From Coptis chinensis (Eukaryota; Streptophyta; Magnoliopsida; Ranunculales; Ranunculaceae), in contig CM027380.1 in the NCBI GenBank assembly GCA_015680905.1, forward strand, positions 53,709,001 to 53,773,000: a stretch of 64,000 bases of DNA, written 5' to 3'. A program made the position numbers and the translations under genes. Below the pieces are notes generated by a model that saw nothing but the letters and a program-made list of their open reading frames with translations, searched no databases and was not told the DNA's origin. Positions 34,324 through 44,804 of the stretch are shown in pieces (position 1 is the first letter of the stretch; every line of letters begins with the position of its first letter).

Positions 34324-35930
34324 CTCAAGCACTTCTTTTACTATTGATATCTTTATTATCTTATCTCTTATGATTTTCTTCTGTGGTATTTCCCCTTTGT
34401 AGATCATATTTATTACTCCAAGGGGTTTATCGTGTATTGTTACTATTTCTGCGGGTCTGCCATCAGCCCTAAACTCTCACAACTTCCCATCCTTCATTAG
34501 CCTATCAATTTCTTTTAATAACTGCAAGCATCTATTAGTCTCATGGTTCTCAATCTTGTGGAATTGACAGTAAGGCCTGCCCTTCACCTCCCTGAGAGTG
34601 TACTTTGGCCAAGTCAGGAAATCTTCTTTTGCTATCCTCCTCAATATATATTCCGGTATGGAATTGATGACAATGAAGTTACTGGGCTCTAGCTCTTCTT
34701 TCAGTGTTCTCTCATATTTTCATCTTTGTTGTGGCTGATTATCTCGGTTTGTATATTGCTCCTGAGGTCTTTTGTTATCTGACCTCGATGTGTCTCGACT
34801 CTCGTGTCGATCACCATTATCCTTATCTCTTTTCCCTGACACTTGTAAGATAGTTTTCACAGTGGCTGCCTTCAACCCCTCTTCCACTCTAATATCTCTA
34901 TCAGCCTTGTCATACAACTCTTGTAGACTTTTAACTTCTTTTCGCAAGAGATATTTGTGCATAAATGATCCAGGTATCACACCTGTATGACAGCTGTCAT
35001 CTCAGACTCGTCTAGCCTTTCCACTGATTGAGTTTCGGCTTTGAACCTGGCCAAGAAATCCTTTAATGACTCCTTCTTTCCTTGTTTCAACTGGAATAAG
35101 ACCGACACCTGTTTCGGCTTCACCCTTTGGTGACCGAAGTTGGTGAGGGATCTTTCTTCGATTTCACGAAAACACGCAATGGTCCCTCAGGAATTGTACA
35201 GAACCACTTCAGTGTTTTGCCTTTAAGGCTTGAAGAAAATAATCGACATAGGACGGAATCCCAATACTCAGTGCAATAATATACCGAGAACTGGTGTCGA
35301 TAGCTAAAAAGATGGTCCATGGGATTAGTAGTCCCGTCATACTGTATGAACTTTGGATTCTTGAACTTTGGAGGTAACGACACCCTCTCCAATTCCTTTT
35401 TCAACGGGTTTCTACCTACTTCATTCCCCAGTTTACGAATTGAGACTGATACATTTTCCAGGAGTTGGCCCCCAAATTGCCTCTGCATCATCTCCTGCAC
35501 CATTTCCTTCATGATTGGTGTTTTATCCTCTTCCTCTTGTACTGTCTTTGGCGTCAATTTCACTACCGATTGCACCTCTTCATGGTGGCTTTTTATCACT
35601 TCCTCGAAATGACTCTTCCTCACCACTGGAGTGCCTGAACTCGACGCCTCTCCATATTTCTCATACATAACATCTTCTACACACTTCTCATTCTCTTCTC
35701 TCACAGCTTTATTTTCAACCATTAAAATTTTGTTCTGCTTTTCCAAATCCTCCAACCTTCTCAACAAAGCTTTTAGCGACACCTCTTCTTCATGTATCTC
35801 CTCTACTTCTTCTATCAATCTACTTGCTGATCGCCTTGTTCTTCGTTCCTCATTCTTAGACGCTGCTTGAGAAAGTACTTCCTTCATTAACCATCACCGC
35901 TTTACTTGCTGTAGTACGCTTTGGAGGCAT
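34324..35930 (-). pseudogene. Element A gag
   Basis: The natural start is likely the minus-strand ATG at 35930 (MPPKRTTASKAVMV). A one-base shift near 35887 leads into a 255-residue frame with a Glu-rich coiled coil (LLRRLEDLEKQNKILMVENK). Next is a capsid-like part, with PPKFKNPKFIQYDGTTNPMD and then FSSSLKGKTLKWFCTIPEG. The rest continues in other frames: SFMHKYLLRKEVKSLQEL (34980-34720), then a nucleocapsid-like YCQFHKIENHETNRCLQLLK at about 34540. Gag would form the cytoplasmic particle. It is broken by several frameshifts. Confidence 0.8.
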
Positions 35931-36082
35931 CTTGACAAGAAAAAATGAATACCTTCTTCAACACTTTACTGATCTTACCGAAGTTTCTTGAATACAAACA
36001 GTTACTCTTTATCTCAAAACTTCTAATAAATGGACTCGATCTTCAAAGAAAGAAAAATAACAATCTTTTCTTGTCTTTGAAA

Positions 36083-36097
36083 CACAGACGGCGCCAA
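36083..36097 (-). other. Element A primer-binding site
   Basis: On the minus strand TTGGCGCCGTCTGTG directly follows the 5' LTR. TGGCGCCGT fits the 3' end of plant Asp-tRNA. Confidence 0.75.
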
Positions 36098-36520
36098 TGC
36101 AGTAATCAAGAATCTTCTACTAAGATTAGCAATGAATTGAACTGGTTTGAATTGGGTTGATCATAAGAAAGAGATGAAGCTCAAGCTTTATTGTTTATCA
36201 TTAATGGTGGTTACAAATCGCTCTCTCTCACTGTTTTGCTCTAGTTTTATAGTTTTTTGTGGAATGAATCGAATGAATCATTTTTCTTCTTTCTTCTGGT
36301 TTTTATATAGTGTTCCAGTTGTAGTCTTGCCCAATCATTTTCTGCCACGTGTCCCTTCTCTTCTTTCTCCTCCTTTTTCTATTTTGAACCCGTAACATAT
36401 GAACTTACGCGCAAGATATCGATATTTATGTCTATATTTCAAGTTATTTACGATATATGGGTTGGAATATCGGATTGACCCGATATTTGTCCACGAAAAT
36501 ATTGATATTTGTCCACGAAA
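36098..36520 (-). repeat. Element A 5' LTR
   Basis: Begins TGCAGTAATCAAG on the plus strand and ends GTCCACGAAA, next to the target duplication ATATC. A 22-bp piece near its right end (GATATTTGTCCACGAAAAT) is duplicated, which explains the extra length over the 3' copy. Confidence 0.88.
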
Positions 36521-36525
36521 ATATC

Positions 36526-37019
36526 CAAAGCTTTATGGCTAGCTGGCAGCTGCAAAATTTCTACAGGGCTGCATCCCACGCAAAAGGCCGACAAACAGGC
36601 AGCAAATCCTTTACTGGGTAACTACGATCTTCGTGTCTTGACATAAATAGGTCAAGTTGAAGGAGCAGTTGACTGACTTGGGTCTTCTCCACCGAATGCA
36701 AAAGAAGATTTCTACCAAAAGTCTTCCTATATAAGTTTGGCAGTTCTAAGCCCGCGCCAACACTATTATATTGAAAACTGAAAGGAAAAGGACAATTTTT
36801 GACAACTATTAGAACGGTCATTATCCATTTTCACGTTTTTGTTGACGATTAGATTTCAATGTTTTCTTACTCAAGACTAAAGTAAAATACATACTGATCC
36901 AACCACTAAAACTAATGACACAACCAAATATCAAAAAAGAAAGTAAATGAATGAAAGAAAATTGAAAGAATTGAAAAAGTAGGAAAGGACAATGTATATT
37001 GAATTATTGATTATTGAGA
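36526..37019. other. Intergenic DNA right of element A
   Basis: No supported gene. A minus-strand open stretch at 36561-36821 has no recognisable domain. Confidence 0.45.
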
Positions 37020-37024
37020 CTACA

Positions 37025-37751
37025 TGTAAATGTCTAAATTTACACCGAGTTAATACTTAGCTATTAAATTAAGATAATGAGACGAAGAGGATGGTTTTGT
37101 TTGTTGTTAATGGCTGATCTTCATGTAGATGAAGATGACTACGTATCCAGTATGCATGTATATTGAGAAATAGTAATGGGAAGAGAGTTAGTGACTCAAC
37201 TTCGAAATAGTTAACCAGACTGGAATCAAGTCTGTATATTAAGAAATAGTAATGGGATGAGAGTTAGTGACTCAAGTTCGAAGTAGTTAACCATCTGGAA
37301 TCAAGCCACACGTAGTTCTTGAGGGTGGTTTTTATAGATATTAGGAGTGTGCATCGGATGTAACACGTATACTGATACAGATGTGCGGTCGAGATGAACG
37401 ACATGTGTCTATGAGAGGCACGCGGTTAGTAGATGTATGCATTTAGGTTTATCTGAGTTGGTATAGGATGTAATGATTGTGTTTTCCGTTATGATAGTGG
37501 TCGGATGGCTGTAATGGTGCATGTATTACAGCGGGAAAGAGACTTAAGGATAAAGTTAGTAATGATGATAGTAGCAGGTGATGATAGAGTCGAGTGACGA
37601 GTCACTAGGGCTGTTGAGCATGTGAGTCTTCAGATGTAACAAGTGCTTGGAGTCATCTACGAGTGTCGTATGTCTGGGGTCGCATTATACTGAAGGAGTC
37701 GTTGTATGTGAGTGTTGTGCACATCACGTGACTGGTGGGATGTCCCTTACA
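37025..37751. mobile_element. 727-bp solo LTR
   Basis: Target duplication CTACA at 37020-37024 and 37752-37756. It starts TGTAAATGTC and ends GTCCCTTACA. A tandem repeat of about 74 bp with AGAAATAGTAATGGGA and GAGAGTTAGTGACTCAA lies inside (about 37160-37310). The phrase GGAATCAAGCC followed by ACGTAGTTC recurs in the LTR at 56795, suggesting a related Tat-type family. Confidence 0.85.
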
Positions 37752-37756
37752 CTACA

Positions 37757-38470
37757 TATATATAGTTGTGTCGTTGCCTTTTTATATAATTCTATCAGGT
37801 CATCACTATTCCAATCAAATTTTATCGGGGACTCTAAGCCTTGATTCACAACTAGGCATGCTCTCATTTCATGATTATCTGAATAAACCAGTGATCAGTT
37901 TTCTTTGAACAAGTAGTGATCTAGAAAATTCATTTACATGGCGCAAACAAAGTGATCACAACTTTTATATGAAGTTGCCTTTTTTCAGGCATCACTATTC
38001 CAATCAAATTTTACTTTTAATGGGCATGATCAGTTTTCTTGAACAAGTAGTATATCCTTTTAATCATCCCTAACCTTTATCTAGACACAACAATTCATCA
38101 ATAAACTGCACGTCTTCCCTCTTATAAGTACCTTAGCAGCTTAGCTTATGTTCTTTGCTGTTGGCTCACTTCAACGGAAGATAGAAAAAACAATAATCTA
38201 CATTTCGAAATTTTGGTATGAGCTAAAATACATTATTCAAATTCATATCCATTTTAACCATAGGAAAAAATAAAAATAAATAACCAGACCGTCAAATAAC
38301 AATAGTAAAGATACCATAAGATTATTTTCCTCGATAAATTTTAGCTAAAGAAAAGAAAGATTCGTGTACAACAGTATATGGGAAAGAGCAAATTAGAAAT
38401 GCATTAGTGAAACAAAGTTAACACCAAATTAAAATTATCTATTCACTACGATTATTTCCCATGAAGATGG
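37757..38470. other. Intergenic DNA downstream of the DUF761 gene
   Basis: AT-rich. A 24-bp phrase, CATCACTATTCCAATCAAAT with TTTA, occurs twice (37801 and 37990). The last part would be the 3' flank of the minus-strand gene. Confidence 0.45.
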
Positions 38471-39160
38471 TCATGAAACCATAATAAGGTGTTGTTGAGC
38501 TTCAGTTATGATGTTTTCTTTCATCTTTCTTATAAAATCTTCAAATTTCTTGTTTAGTTCTTCTGTACTTAATAAGCCATCTCCTTCTTCATCTGTATAA
38601 CCATCATCTAACCTTTTGTTTTGTTCTCCCGGGGTAGCCAACAGCCCAGTCCATGCATTTCCTTCTTGGTCATATGCTACTTCGTCGGTAATAAAAAAGC
38701 GGATTTCTTCTTCTCTTGGAGTTTGAGTTTCTTCTTCCTTTGGACCTTCGATGATCATAAACTCATTCCCAACTTCACTTCCGTCTTGCAAGAAATCATT
38801 CTCCAAGGTTGTAACTCTTTGAACTTCTATATCCTTGTCTGCAACATCATTCATATATGAATATTCACCTTGAACATCAGTCTTGTATGAAGAAGAACCA
38901 ATCAAACCAAGGAAAACAAGAATCCCATTACAAAGTAGGAACATGTAACTCCTGTCAACAGCAGTACTATAATTGAGGAGATGGAGTGCAAAGGTAGAGA
39001 AATATAGGTTAAGAGTATGAAAGAAGTAAGGGAGCCATGAAGAGTAGGAGAAGAAAAGAATGGAAACTGAGACTAGGAACTTGAGGGACCTTTTCAGAAA
39101 CAGGGATTTGGTGAATAAATTCATAGTTGGGAGTTCTTGATGCATAGTTTGGTATATCAT
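38471..39160 (-). CDS. DUF761 membrane protein (N-terminal DUF4408-like region)
   Basis: A single-exon minus-strand frame of 229 residues. It starts at the ATG at 39160, which has an in-frame TGA six bases upstream. Residues 13-30 (MNLFTKSLFLKRSLKF) lead into a hydrophobic segment (about 28-50) and a second one (about 72-92, FLLCNGILVFLGLIG). Such paired segments are usual in plant DUF4408-type proteins. A long acidic linker follows, and the C-terminus ELNKKFEDFIRKMKENIITE with AQQHLIMV is the DUF761 motif. The family is plant-specific and of unknown biochemical role, probably membrane-associated. A TATA box at 39253-39265 is well placed. The frame is intact, so this is probably a functional host gene. 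Confidence 0.85.
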   Translation of the reverse strand: MIYQTMHQELPTMNLFTKSLFLKRSLKFLVSVSILFFSYSSWLPYFFHTLNLYFSTFALHLLNYSTAVDRSYMFLLCNGILVFLGLIGSSSYKTDVQGEYSYMNDVADKDIEVQRVTTLENDFLQDGSEVGNEFMIIEGPKEEETQTPREEEIRFFITDEVAYDQEGNAWTGLLATPGEQNKRLDDGYTDEEGDGLLSTEELNKKFEDFIRKMKENIITEAQQHLIMVS

Positions 39161-39252
39161 TACTCAATTCCCACAACTTCAAAGGTCTTCTCAAGCTGGT
39201 CACTAGATGAGGGAAGCAGCAAGGATGTGAATATGTGAGTCGTTGGCTTTCT

Positions 39253-39265
39253 TATATATATATAT
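39253..39265 (-). promoter_or_regulatory. TATA box of the DUF761 gene
   Basis: TATATATATATAT sits about 95 bp before the minus-strand ATG at 39160. The inverted repeat at 39276-39431 begins ten bases further upstream. Confidence 0.55.
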
Positions 39266-39275
39266 GAAAGAAATT

Positions 39276-39431
39276 AGAGATATTACTATTTGTATTTTGT
39301 AAAACAATAATATCTATTGGCATATATGATAAGTATTTTATGAAAGAAATTTGTTTTACATGCCAGTATGCCACGTACCTCTCAACTAGCTAGTTCCAAC
39401 TACCTACAAAAATACAAATAGTAATATCTCT
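39276..39431. repeat. 26-bp inverted repeat around about 100 bp
   Basis: Left arm AGAGATATTACTATTTGTAT (39276 on) and right arm ATACAAATAGTAATATCTCT (to 39431) are exact complements over 20 bases. Six more bases on the inner side pair with a one-base indel. This is a MITE-sized hairpin immediately upstream of the DUF761 TATA box. No clear target duplication was identified. Confidence 0.85.
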
Positions 39432-39535
39432 ATTATTATATTTGGCAATACTTGACGTTTGACGACATAACACATCATATATTCATATCTTATATCTTAG
39501 TATCTTAATGATTTTTGTTTTAAGTAAGAAATATA

Positions 39536-39866
39536 GTGTATTTGGGCAACTGAGAGGGAAAACTAATTAGGAATAAAATGGAGTTGAAACCATAGAAATG
39601 AAATCCACTAGAATAGAATTTAATTCCAATTTACAAAATGTGTTTGACAAACTTTCAAAATTCAATTCCTATTTAGATTTTCGTTTGTCTACGATTCTAT
39701 GGGATTATTATGGGTCTATGGAAGACTTCATAAAAAGACTTGGAGTCTATTTAGAATTCAATTCTATTAGATTCCTAGCCTCCCAAACTGGCTAAAAATA
39801 GGTGGTTCACCAATAATTCTATTTAATGCCACTCCTCAATTCCGATTCATAGTACACAAACGCACT
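39536..39866. mobile_element. Possible MITE with AGTG..TTTG termini
   Basis: The left end AGTGTATTTGGGCAA and the right end CACAAACGCACT are short imperfect inverted repeats around 330 AT-rich bp with GAATTCAATTCTATTAG-type words. A target duplication is unclear. Confidence 0.35.
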
Positions 39867-39869
39867 GAT

Positions 39870-41750
39870 ATAGTAATATTATTATACTAGACATGGCATT
39901 TTCTCTCAGAAGAAAAATAAGAATTAAGCGTGTTCAAGGGAGTGAAATACACCTAAGATCAAACAGAGAATCAATTTTGAGTTAGGAGACTGGTGAAGTG
40001 AAGGGCACGTCCGTGACTGAGGACTATGAAATGGTATGTGACCCAATCAAATTGGTCCTATTGTACCAGTGTCATATATAAAAACACGTCTTGACTCCAA
40101 GTCTTCAACCCTCACAAAGACAAGAAAATGGGTTGTTGATAGTTGATAGTATGAATGCATCGCTGATTATTCACTGAACCAAGTGTGTCACAATGCCTGG
40201 CCCTCCTAAGCACCATATCTTATTACCTTTAGACGACAAAGTGTCTTTGATTTACAAGTGACGTTATTTCCGTAGGATAGTGATAGAATTTCCTTTTCCA
40301 GTTTTCCATTAGAGCATTCACGTTGTGACTATAGTCACTTACTAACCTTCAGCACCACTTGAGACAAGTCAACTCACCTTGTTTAAAAGTCACCCTTAGT
40401 CCCTGACACATAGATGAGCCATCCAACTAGATTACTTACAAGGAAGTGTTCAGTGAACATACGCAATGTTCTAAACTCACCTTTTTTCTTTTGGAAACTA
40501 GTATAAAGTTGTAGAACATTTTCGCGAAAAGTATTCATATCTGAAATTTCCACCCCCTTCAAACGTACCGAATAAACTGGATAATTTTAAGCATGGTTAT
40601 TTCAGTTATTTGGAGACTATTTTGCAGGGTTGGTGATTTCAAAACAATCTGATTGTCGTTGAGGTCAGGTTCAAGTTTGAGTTTTCAATTATTCTTTTTG
40701 GGTGCCAAAAAGTCCAATATGATTTTTCGCATGGAGCAACTATTACTTTTATAAACAATTATTATTTACTCTTATAAAGTGTATCTATAATAAGTCTATG
40801 ACTCATAAAATATCAGAGTAGCCATGTAAAGAATAGCGGAATCTTTTGCCCTGATACTTGATGACTTCTTTGTTACAGTACCAAGCAAATCAATTTCCTT
40901 CATCGGGGGCTGACAGGAACTAGTTACCTTCCATCAAATAGCGGGACCGAATTCCATGACGTTCTCAAGTTTTTGTGGTTATCAAGTCCTCAACTTCCAC
41001 TGTCACTCTCTTAATTGATTTCAAAACATGTAGAAATTTCTTCATTTGGCCCCGCTATTGTAATTTTTAAGTCCATTCAACCTAACAAGACCAAGCTAGA
41101 CTTTAACTTGCAATATCACATTACTTATGGTTGGCAAGCTCTAGAACAAACCCAGTAACTGAAAATGACAATGGACACAACGTGTTAGAAACTAAATCCT
41201 GAGAAATAGAGACAAGAATGAGAGCAAAGTTTCTTCTCAGTGCTGTTGCAGATAGTCCATGGACCATGGTAGCACAGCATCAGAGAAGGACCAACTACAA
41301 ATGCATTATTTGTGGATGGATTACAGGAAGAATATTCTCGAATTAAGTACAAATACCAGTGAGCCATCAAAGTCGTGAAGGATCAGAGAACTTAAAACCT
41401 GGCGGTGGATTCCACCTATAACCGTAAAACTTCAACTGAGGGCCTGTTTCCCCACTGCATAACAAAGAAATACTCTGTAATCAACAGAAAATTGCAAACG
41501 TCCCCAATTCCAATATGCCTTTTTGCATTAGGACCTCCTCGCAGCTCCTCTATATTCCAGTCCCTACTTCTCCTAAAACTAATTTCTAGGGTTTAGGTAG
41601 GTAATTAGGCCTAAAAATCACTCTTTCCCCGCCTGAAAGCCCCTTTGGACCTTCCCCCATCAGACACCAAATTAGCACATCTCAAATGAATTCTTTTCAC
41701 TCCAAAGTAGATTTCCACTCTAAGAATGCATTCTCTTTAACTAAAAGCAG
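39870..41750. other. Intergenic DNA, nothing recognised
   Basis: No coding exon, LTR pair or terminal inverted repeat that I can support. Open frames are short and without domains. Confidence 0.5.
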
Positions 41751-41827
41751 TGTCACATGGACATGCCATATTTGAAAAATAATCCATATTAGATATGTAT
41801 CCACGTGTCGTGTCGGGGATATATATA

Positions 41828-42470
41828 AGAGTGTCGATGGGTACCCGTTTAACCGGAACTGTAAATAGGAACCGTTTAAAAATGGGTACTAAAAAAATTG
41901 GAACCGAACGTTATCGTATTTTTAACATAAAAAATATCAAAATATAAAATATAAAAACTCGAAACGTTCATTTATATATTAATAAATTTTATTTATTAGT
42001 GTAATATATAGTTTTTATAATATTTAATGTTATAAAAAAAATAGTTTACAACCTTAAACATATGGTTTTATTTAATTTATTATTTAATGACATAATTACT
42101 TAGGGCATCTCCAATGGGGGGAGGGTGTAAAATTGCACTTCCACATAGGCTCCACGTAGGTGCCATTAGGATTTTACAACTCCAATTGCATACTATTGTA
42201 TGGCTTATTTGTGTGTGGTATTTTTGTAATTTTAGTACACATTTTTTAATAAAACCAATAAAAATATATATAAATAGTGAATCTCTTAAGAACCGAAATG
42301 AAGAACCGGAATCGAAAATACCCGCTAGGAACCGATGGTTATGGGTATGGGGTTCCACAATTTTAAAAACCATGAAGAACCAAAACTAGAACCGGAACCG
42401 TAAAATTAAATGGTTCTTGGTTCTTACAACACTAAGAACCTGACCATAACAGGACCGTTGACACCCCTAG
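41828..42470. mobile_element. hAT-like non-autonomous element
   Basis: Left end GTGTCGATGGGTACCCG and right end AGGACCGTTGACACCCCTAG. The inside is rich in GGAACCG and AACCGGAACC words. The flanking octamers ATATATAT and ATGCATAT match at six of eight bases, so an 8-bp hAT duplication is plausible but decayed. Confidence 0.5.
42103..42205. mobile_element. Harbinger-type MITE end fragment
   Basis: GGGCATCTCCAATGGGGGG preceded by TTA. It continues through CACGTAGGTGCCATTAGGAT to CTCCAATTG. It matches the reverse complement of the right end of the complete MITE at 44805-45358. The other end is not recognised. Confidence 0.65.
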
Positions 42471-42491
42471 ATGCATATAGACACATATTGA

Positions 42492-43988
42492 TGTAGAACT
42501 AGAACATTAGTTCATTTCTTTCAAAGTTCGGTGGTCAAGCCCATGGGCCGTGAGCCACTAGTTTAATTGTTGTTTTATTGTTATTAATATAAATAAGGGC
42601 GTATGATTAGGGTATGATTAGGGTTTCAGGGAGTTATTTTTAGTTGTGTTTATGTGTGTTATAAATTATTGAGTGATTATCAATAAAGGTAAGACTTTTA
42701 GGGTTTTATAAAGTGTAGATTTTGATAAAGTGTTGCTTCCGCTACTTCAATCTACATTATTTGGTATCGGAGCGGTTGATTTTTGGGAGATTGTGCAGAA
42801 AATATTGTTCACTTGGGTTACTGTTCATCGAGGTACTGTTTACGGAGCATCGTTCACCGAACACTGTTACGATACTATTCACCCGGTTACTGTTCATTGC
42901 GATTTATTCTTTTGAAAAAAAAAAAAAAAAACCAAATATTTATTGTTATTTATGATGAATCACAAAGCAACTCGAAGTCGTCCTCACTCGCATGTCTCGT
43001 TTAGAAGAAAGCATGAAAAACATGACACAGATATTCCAGAACCTGATCGTCGAAGCAAGGTTTCCAGTCCAAAGAGAGATGCAACAACCACCTCCACCAC
43101 CACAGAATAATGGTTCGGTGTCGGTGGCTAGTACTGATAATGTGTCTCAGGTTGATAGTTCAATCCCTCTTCTGACAGCTACAGATCCAGAAAACGATAA
43201 AGAGAACAAAATTGGTAGAAAAGATAACACCAACAAGGATCCTCCCCTTAATGGAGAACGTGAGGGTGTACCCCTCAATGATGGCGCCGCTCGACTGCTG
43301 GCAGGAGTTGAAGCTCCTATATTTGGCGCTCCACCAATCTTTGATAAGTATGAAGATAAGTCTAGTTTTGTTGAGTATATTGATCCGGTTTGGGAGGGTT
43401 TTGATATTCAGTATACAAAACTCTTTAATTATGTGCATCTAAAGTTACAATTAGAGGTATGCGTATTTTCTATTTTGGGATGTGGTAGTACTCCCATAGA
43501 GCAGAGAAATCATGTTGGTGGCTTTGCATCTGTCTTCTTGCATCGTTTTGCATATGATGATTTTGCAAACTTGCAGACATTATGGTGCATTCTTCTTCTT
43601 GTGAGTAATTATTTGGGCAAAATTCGAGGTGGAATTCGTTTGAACAGCGGGAGAGTGATGGGCATCAGCTATAGTGAATTTCATCAGTCAATTACGTATA
43701 CAAACTCAAGACGAGTTCTTTTCAAACTGAGGAGAATAATGTAGAACATTAGTTCGTTTCTTTCAAGGTTTGGTGGTCAAGCCCATGGGCCGTGAGCCCA
43801 CTAGTTTAGTTGTAGTTTTATTGTTATTAGTATAAATAAGGGCTTATGGTTAGGGTTTAAGGGAGTTGTTTTTAGTTGTGTTTATGTGTGTTATGAATTA
43901 TTGAGTGATTATCAATAAAGGTGAGACTTTTAGGGTTTTATAAAATGTAGATTTTGAGTAAGTGTTGCTTCCGTCACTTCAATCTACA
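42492..43988 (+). mobile_element. 1.5-kb non-autonomous LTR retrotransposon
   Basis: LTRs lie at 42492-42756 and 43740-43988, each running TGTAGAAC to TCTACA. The primer-binding site TGGTATCGGAGC (42762-42773) fits initiator Met-tRNA. A purine-rich AACTGAGGAGAATAA sits just before the right LTR. The 983-bp interior has no protease, RT or integrase, so it depends on other elements. ACATATTG is repeated close to both ends (42483-42490 and 43991-43998) but is offset by one and two bases from the TG/CA ends. Confidence 0.85.
42992..43744 (+). CDS. Gag-like ORF of the short LTR element
   Basis: The ATG at 42992 opens MSRLEESMKNMTQIFQNLIV, a short coiled-coil start like those of Gag in Ty3 chromoviruses. 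A Pro-run linker (PPPPPQNNG) and APIFGAPPIFDKYEDKSSF follow. The last third (FLHRFAYDDFANLQTLWCIL and after) does not look like Gag and may just be open non-coding sequence. The stop codon TAG is formed by the first bases of the 3' LTR. No zinc knuckle. At 250 residues it is far shorter than an autonomous gag-pol. Coding status of the second half is doubtful. Confidence 0.5.
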   Translation: MSRLEESMKNMTQIFQNLIVEARFPVQREMQQPPPPPQNNGSVSVASTDNVSQVDSSIPLLTATDPENDKENKIGRKDNTNKDPPLNGEREGVPLNDGAARLLAGVEAPIFGAPPIFDKYEDKSSFVEYIDPVWEGFDIQYTKLFNYVHLKLQLEVCVFSILGCGSTPIEQRNHVGGFASVFLHRFAYDDFANLQTLWCILLLVSNYLGKIRGGIRLNSGRVMGISYSEFHQSITYTNSRRVLFKLRRIM

Positions 43989-44804
43989 TTACATATTGTA
44001 TGTGATATATCTTAATTTTTTATATTTCTCTGTGTTAGACACTTCGTATTCGTGTCGGATAGAGACACATTCACACATCTGTGTCAATGTAACATAGACT
44101 AAAAACTACAATTATGAATTCTATCCACAATTGTAGATTAAACATGCATCCATGCATAATTAACACTTATAAATTGATAACTCTTATATAAAACGAAAAA
44201 AATCACACCAAAATAATTTTTCACTCCAAGAAGAACATTATTTGCACAAAAACAACAAAAGTAAGAATTTCATCCAAACAAGTGGATGCAACATTCTAGA
44301 TTACTTGAATGCCACTCTTACGTCCACTTAGAGTTACACAATTTAAAAGGGCACTGCCACGTGGCATGACATGTTTACAGTTGGCCAAATATGCATAAAA
44401 TGACGAGAATACCCCCAGATTTCCCCAAGCTCCACCCCACGCATCGCAACAAGTCTTAAGGCTGCATATTGATAAGTAAAATGAACAAAATGATTTTGTA
44501 CTATTATTGGGCCCTTAAAACACTAGACTCTTGGCAGCAGTATTATCGGACCCAGCGAAGGGACTTGGTCATTGGGTCGTCGGTTCAACTAGTGGGTCAC
44601 TAGTTGGACCCACCCACTAGTTGGAGATATTACTAGTAACTAAAATAAACATGTGTTACTGAATTACTAGCTGCGGAGTGTTCATGAAGCTAGCCTTCAC
44701 ACCCAAGAAACCAAAGTTGGAGTCTAGAATTGTTATGTTTTTCTAAAAAAATTCAATTCAAATGGTATTTTATTTATGTTTAATATTAAATATTGTCAAT
44801 ATTA

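Larger units (their letters stand above)
6116..36520 (-). mobile_element. Element A: nested Ty3/Tat-lineage LTR retrotransposon
   Basis: Paired LTRs (6116-6508 and 36098-36520) are flanked by the 5-bp target duplication ATATC at 6111-6115 and 36521-36525. Read on the minus strand from 36520 down: 5' LTR, primer-binding site, gag, protease, RT, RNase H, second RNase H, integrase, a long 3' region with plus-strand genes and arrays, polypurine tract, 3' LTR. The dual RNase H and the antisense gene place it in the Tat lineage. About 18 kb of the 30.4 kb is later insertion (B, a 210-bp retroposon, C and D). All coding parts carry stops or frameshifts. Confidence 0.9.
41752..44095. mobile_element. 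MITE split by two later insertions
   Basis: The left part, ACATGGACATGCCATATTTG (from about 41752) with ATCCACGTGTCGTGTCGG, and the right part, ACTTCGTATTCGTGTCGGAT (44041) to TGTCAATGTAACATAG (about 44095), are the two halves of one family. An uninterrupted copy lies at 51545-51678. The hAT-like element (41828-42470) and the LTR element (42492-43988) separate the halves. Confidence 0.55.

Noticed and set aside
6116-36520. Endogenous pararetrovirus (caulimovirus) origin
   Set aside because: LTR pairs, target duplications and integrase domains are present, and no movement protein was seen.
36561-36821. Minus-strand open frame of 86 codons
   Set aside because: No recognisable family. Next to a retrotransposon edge in non-coding DNA.
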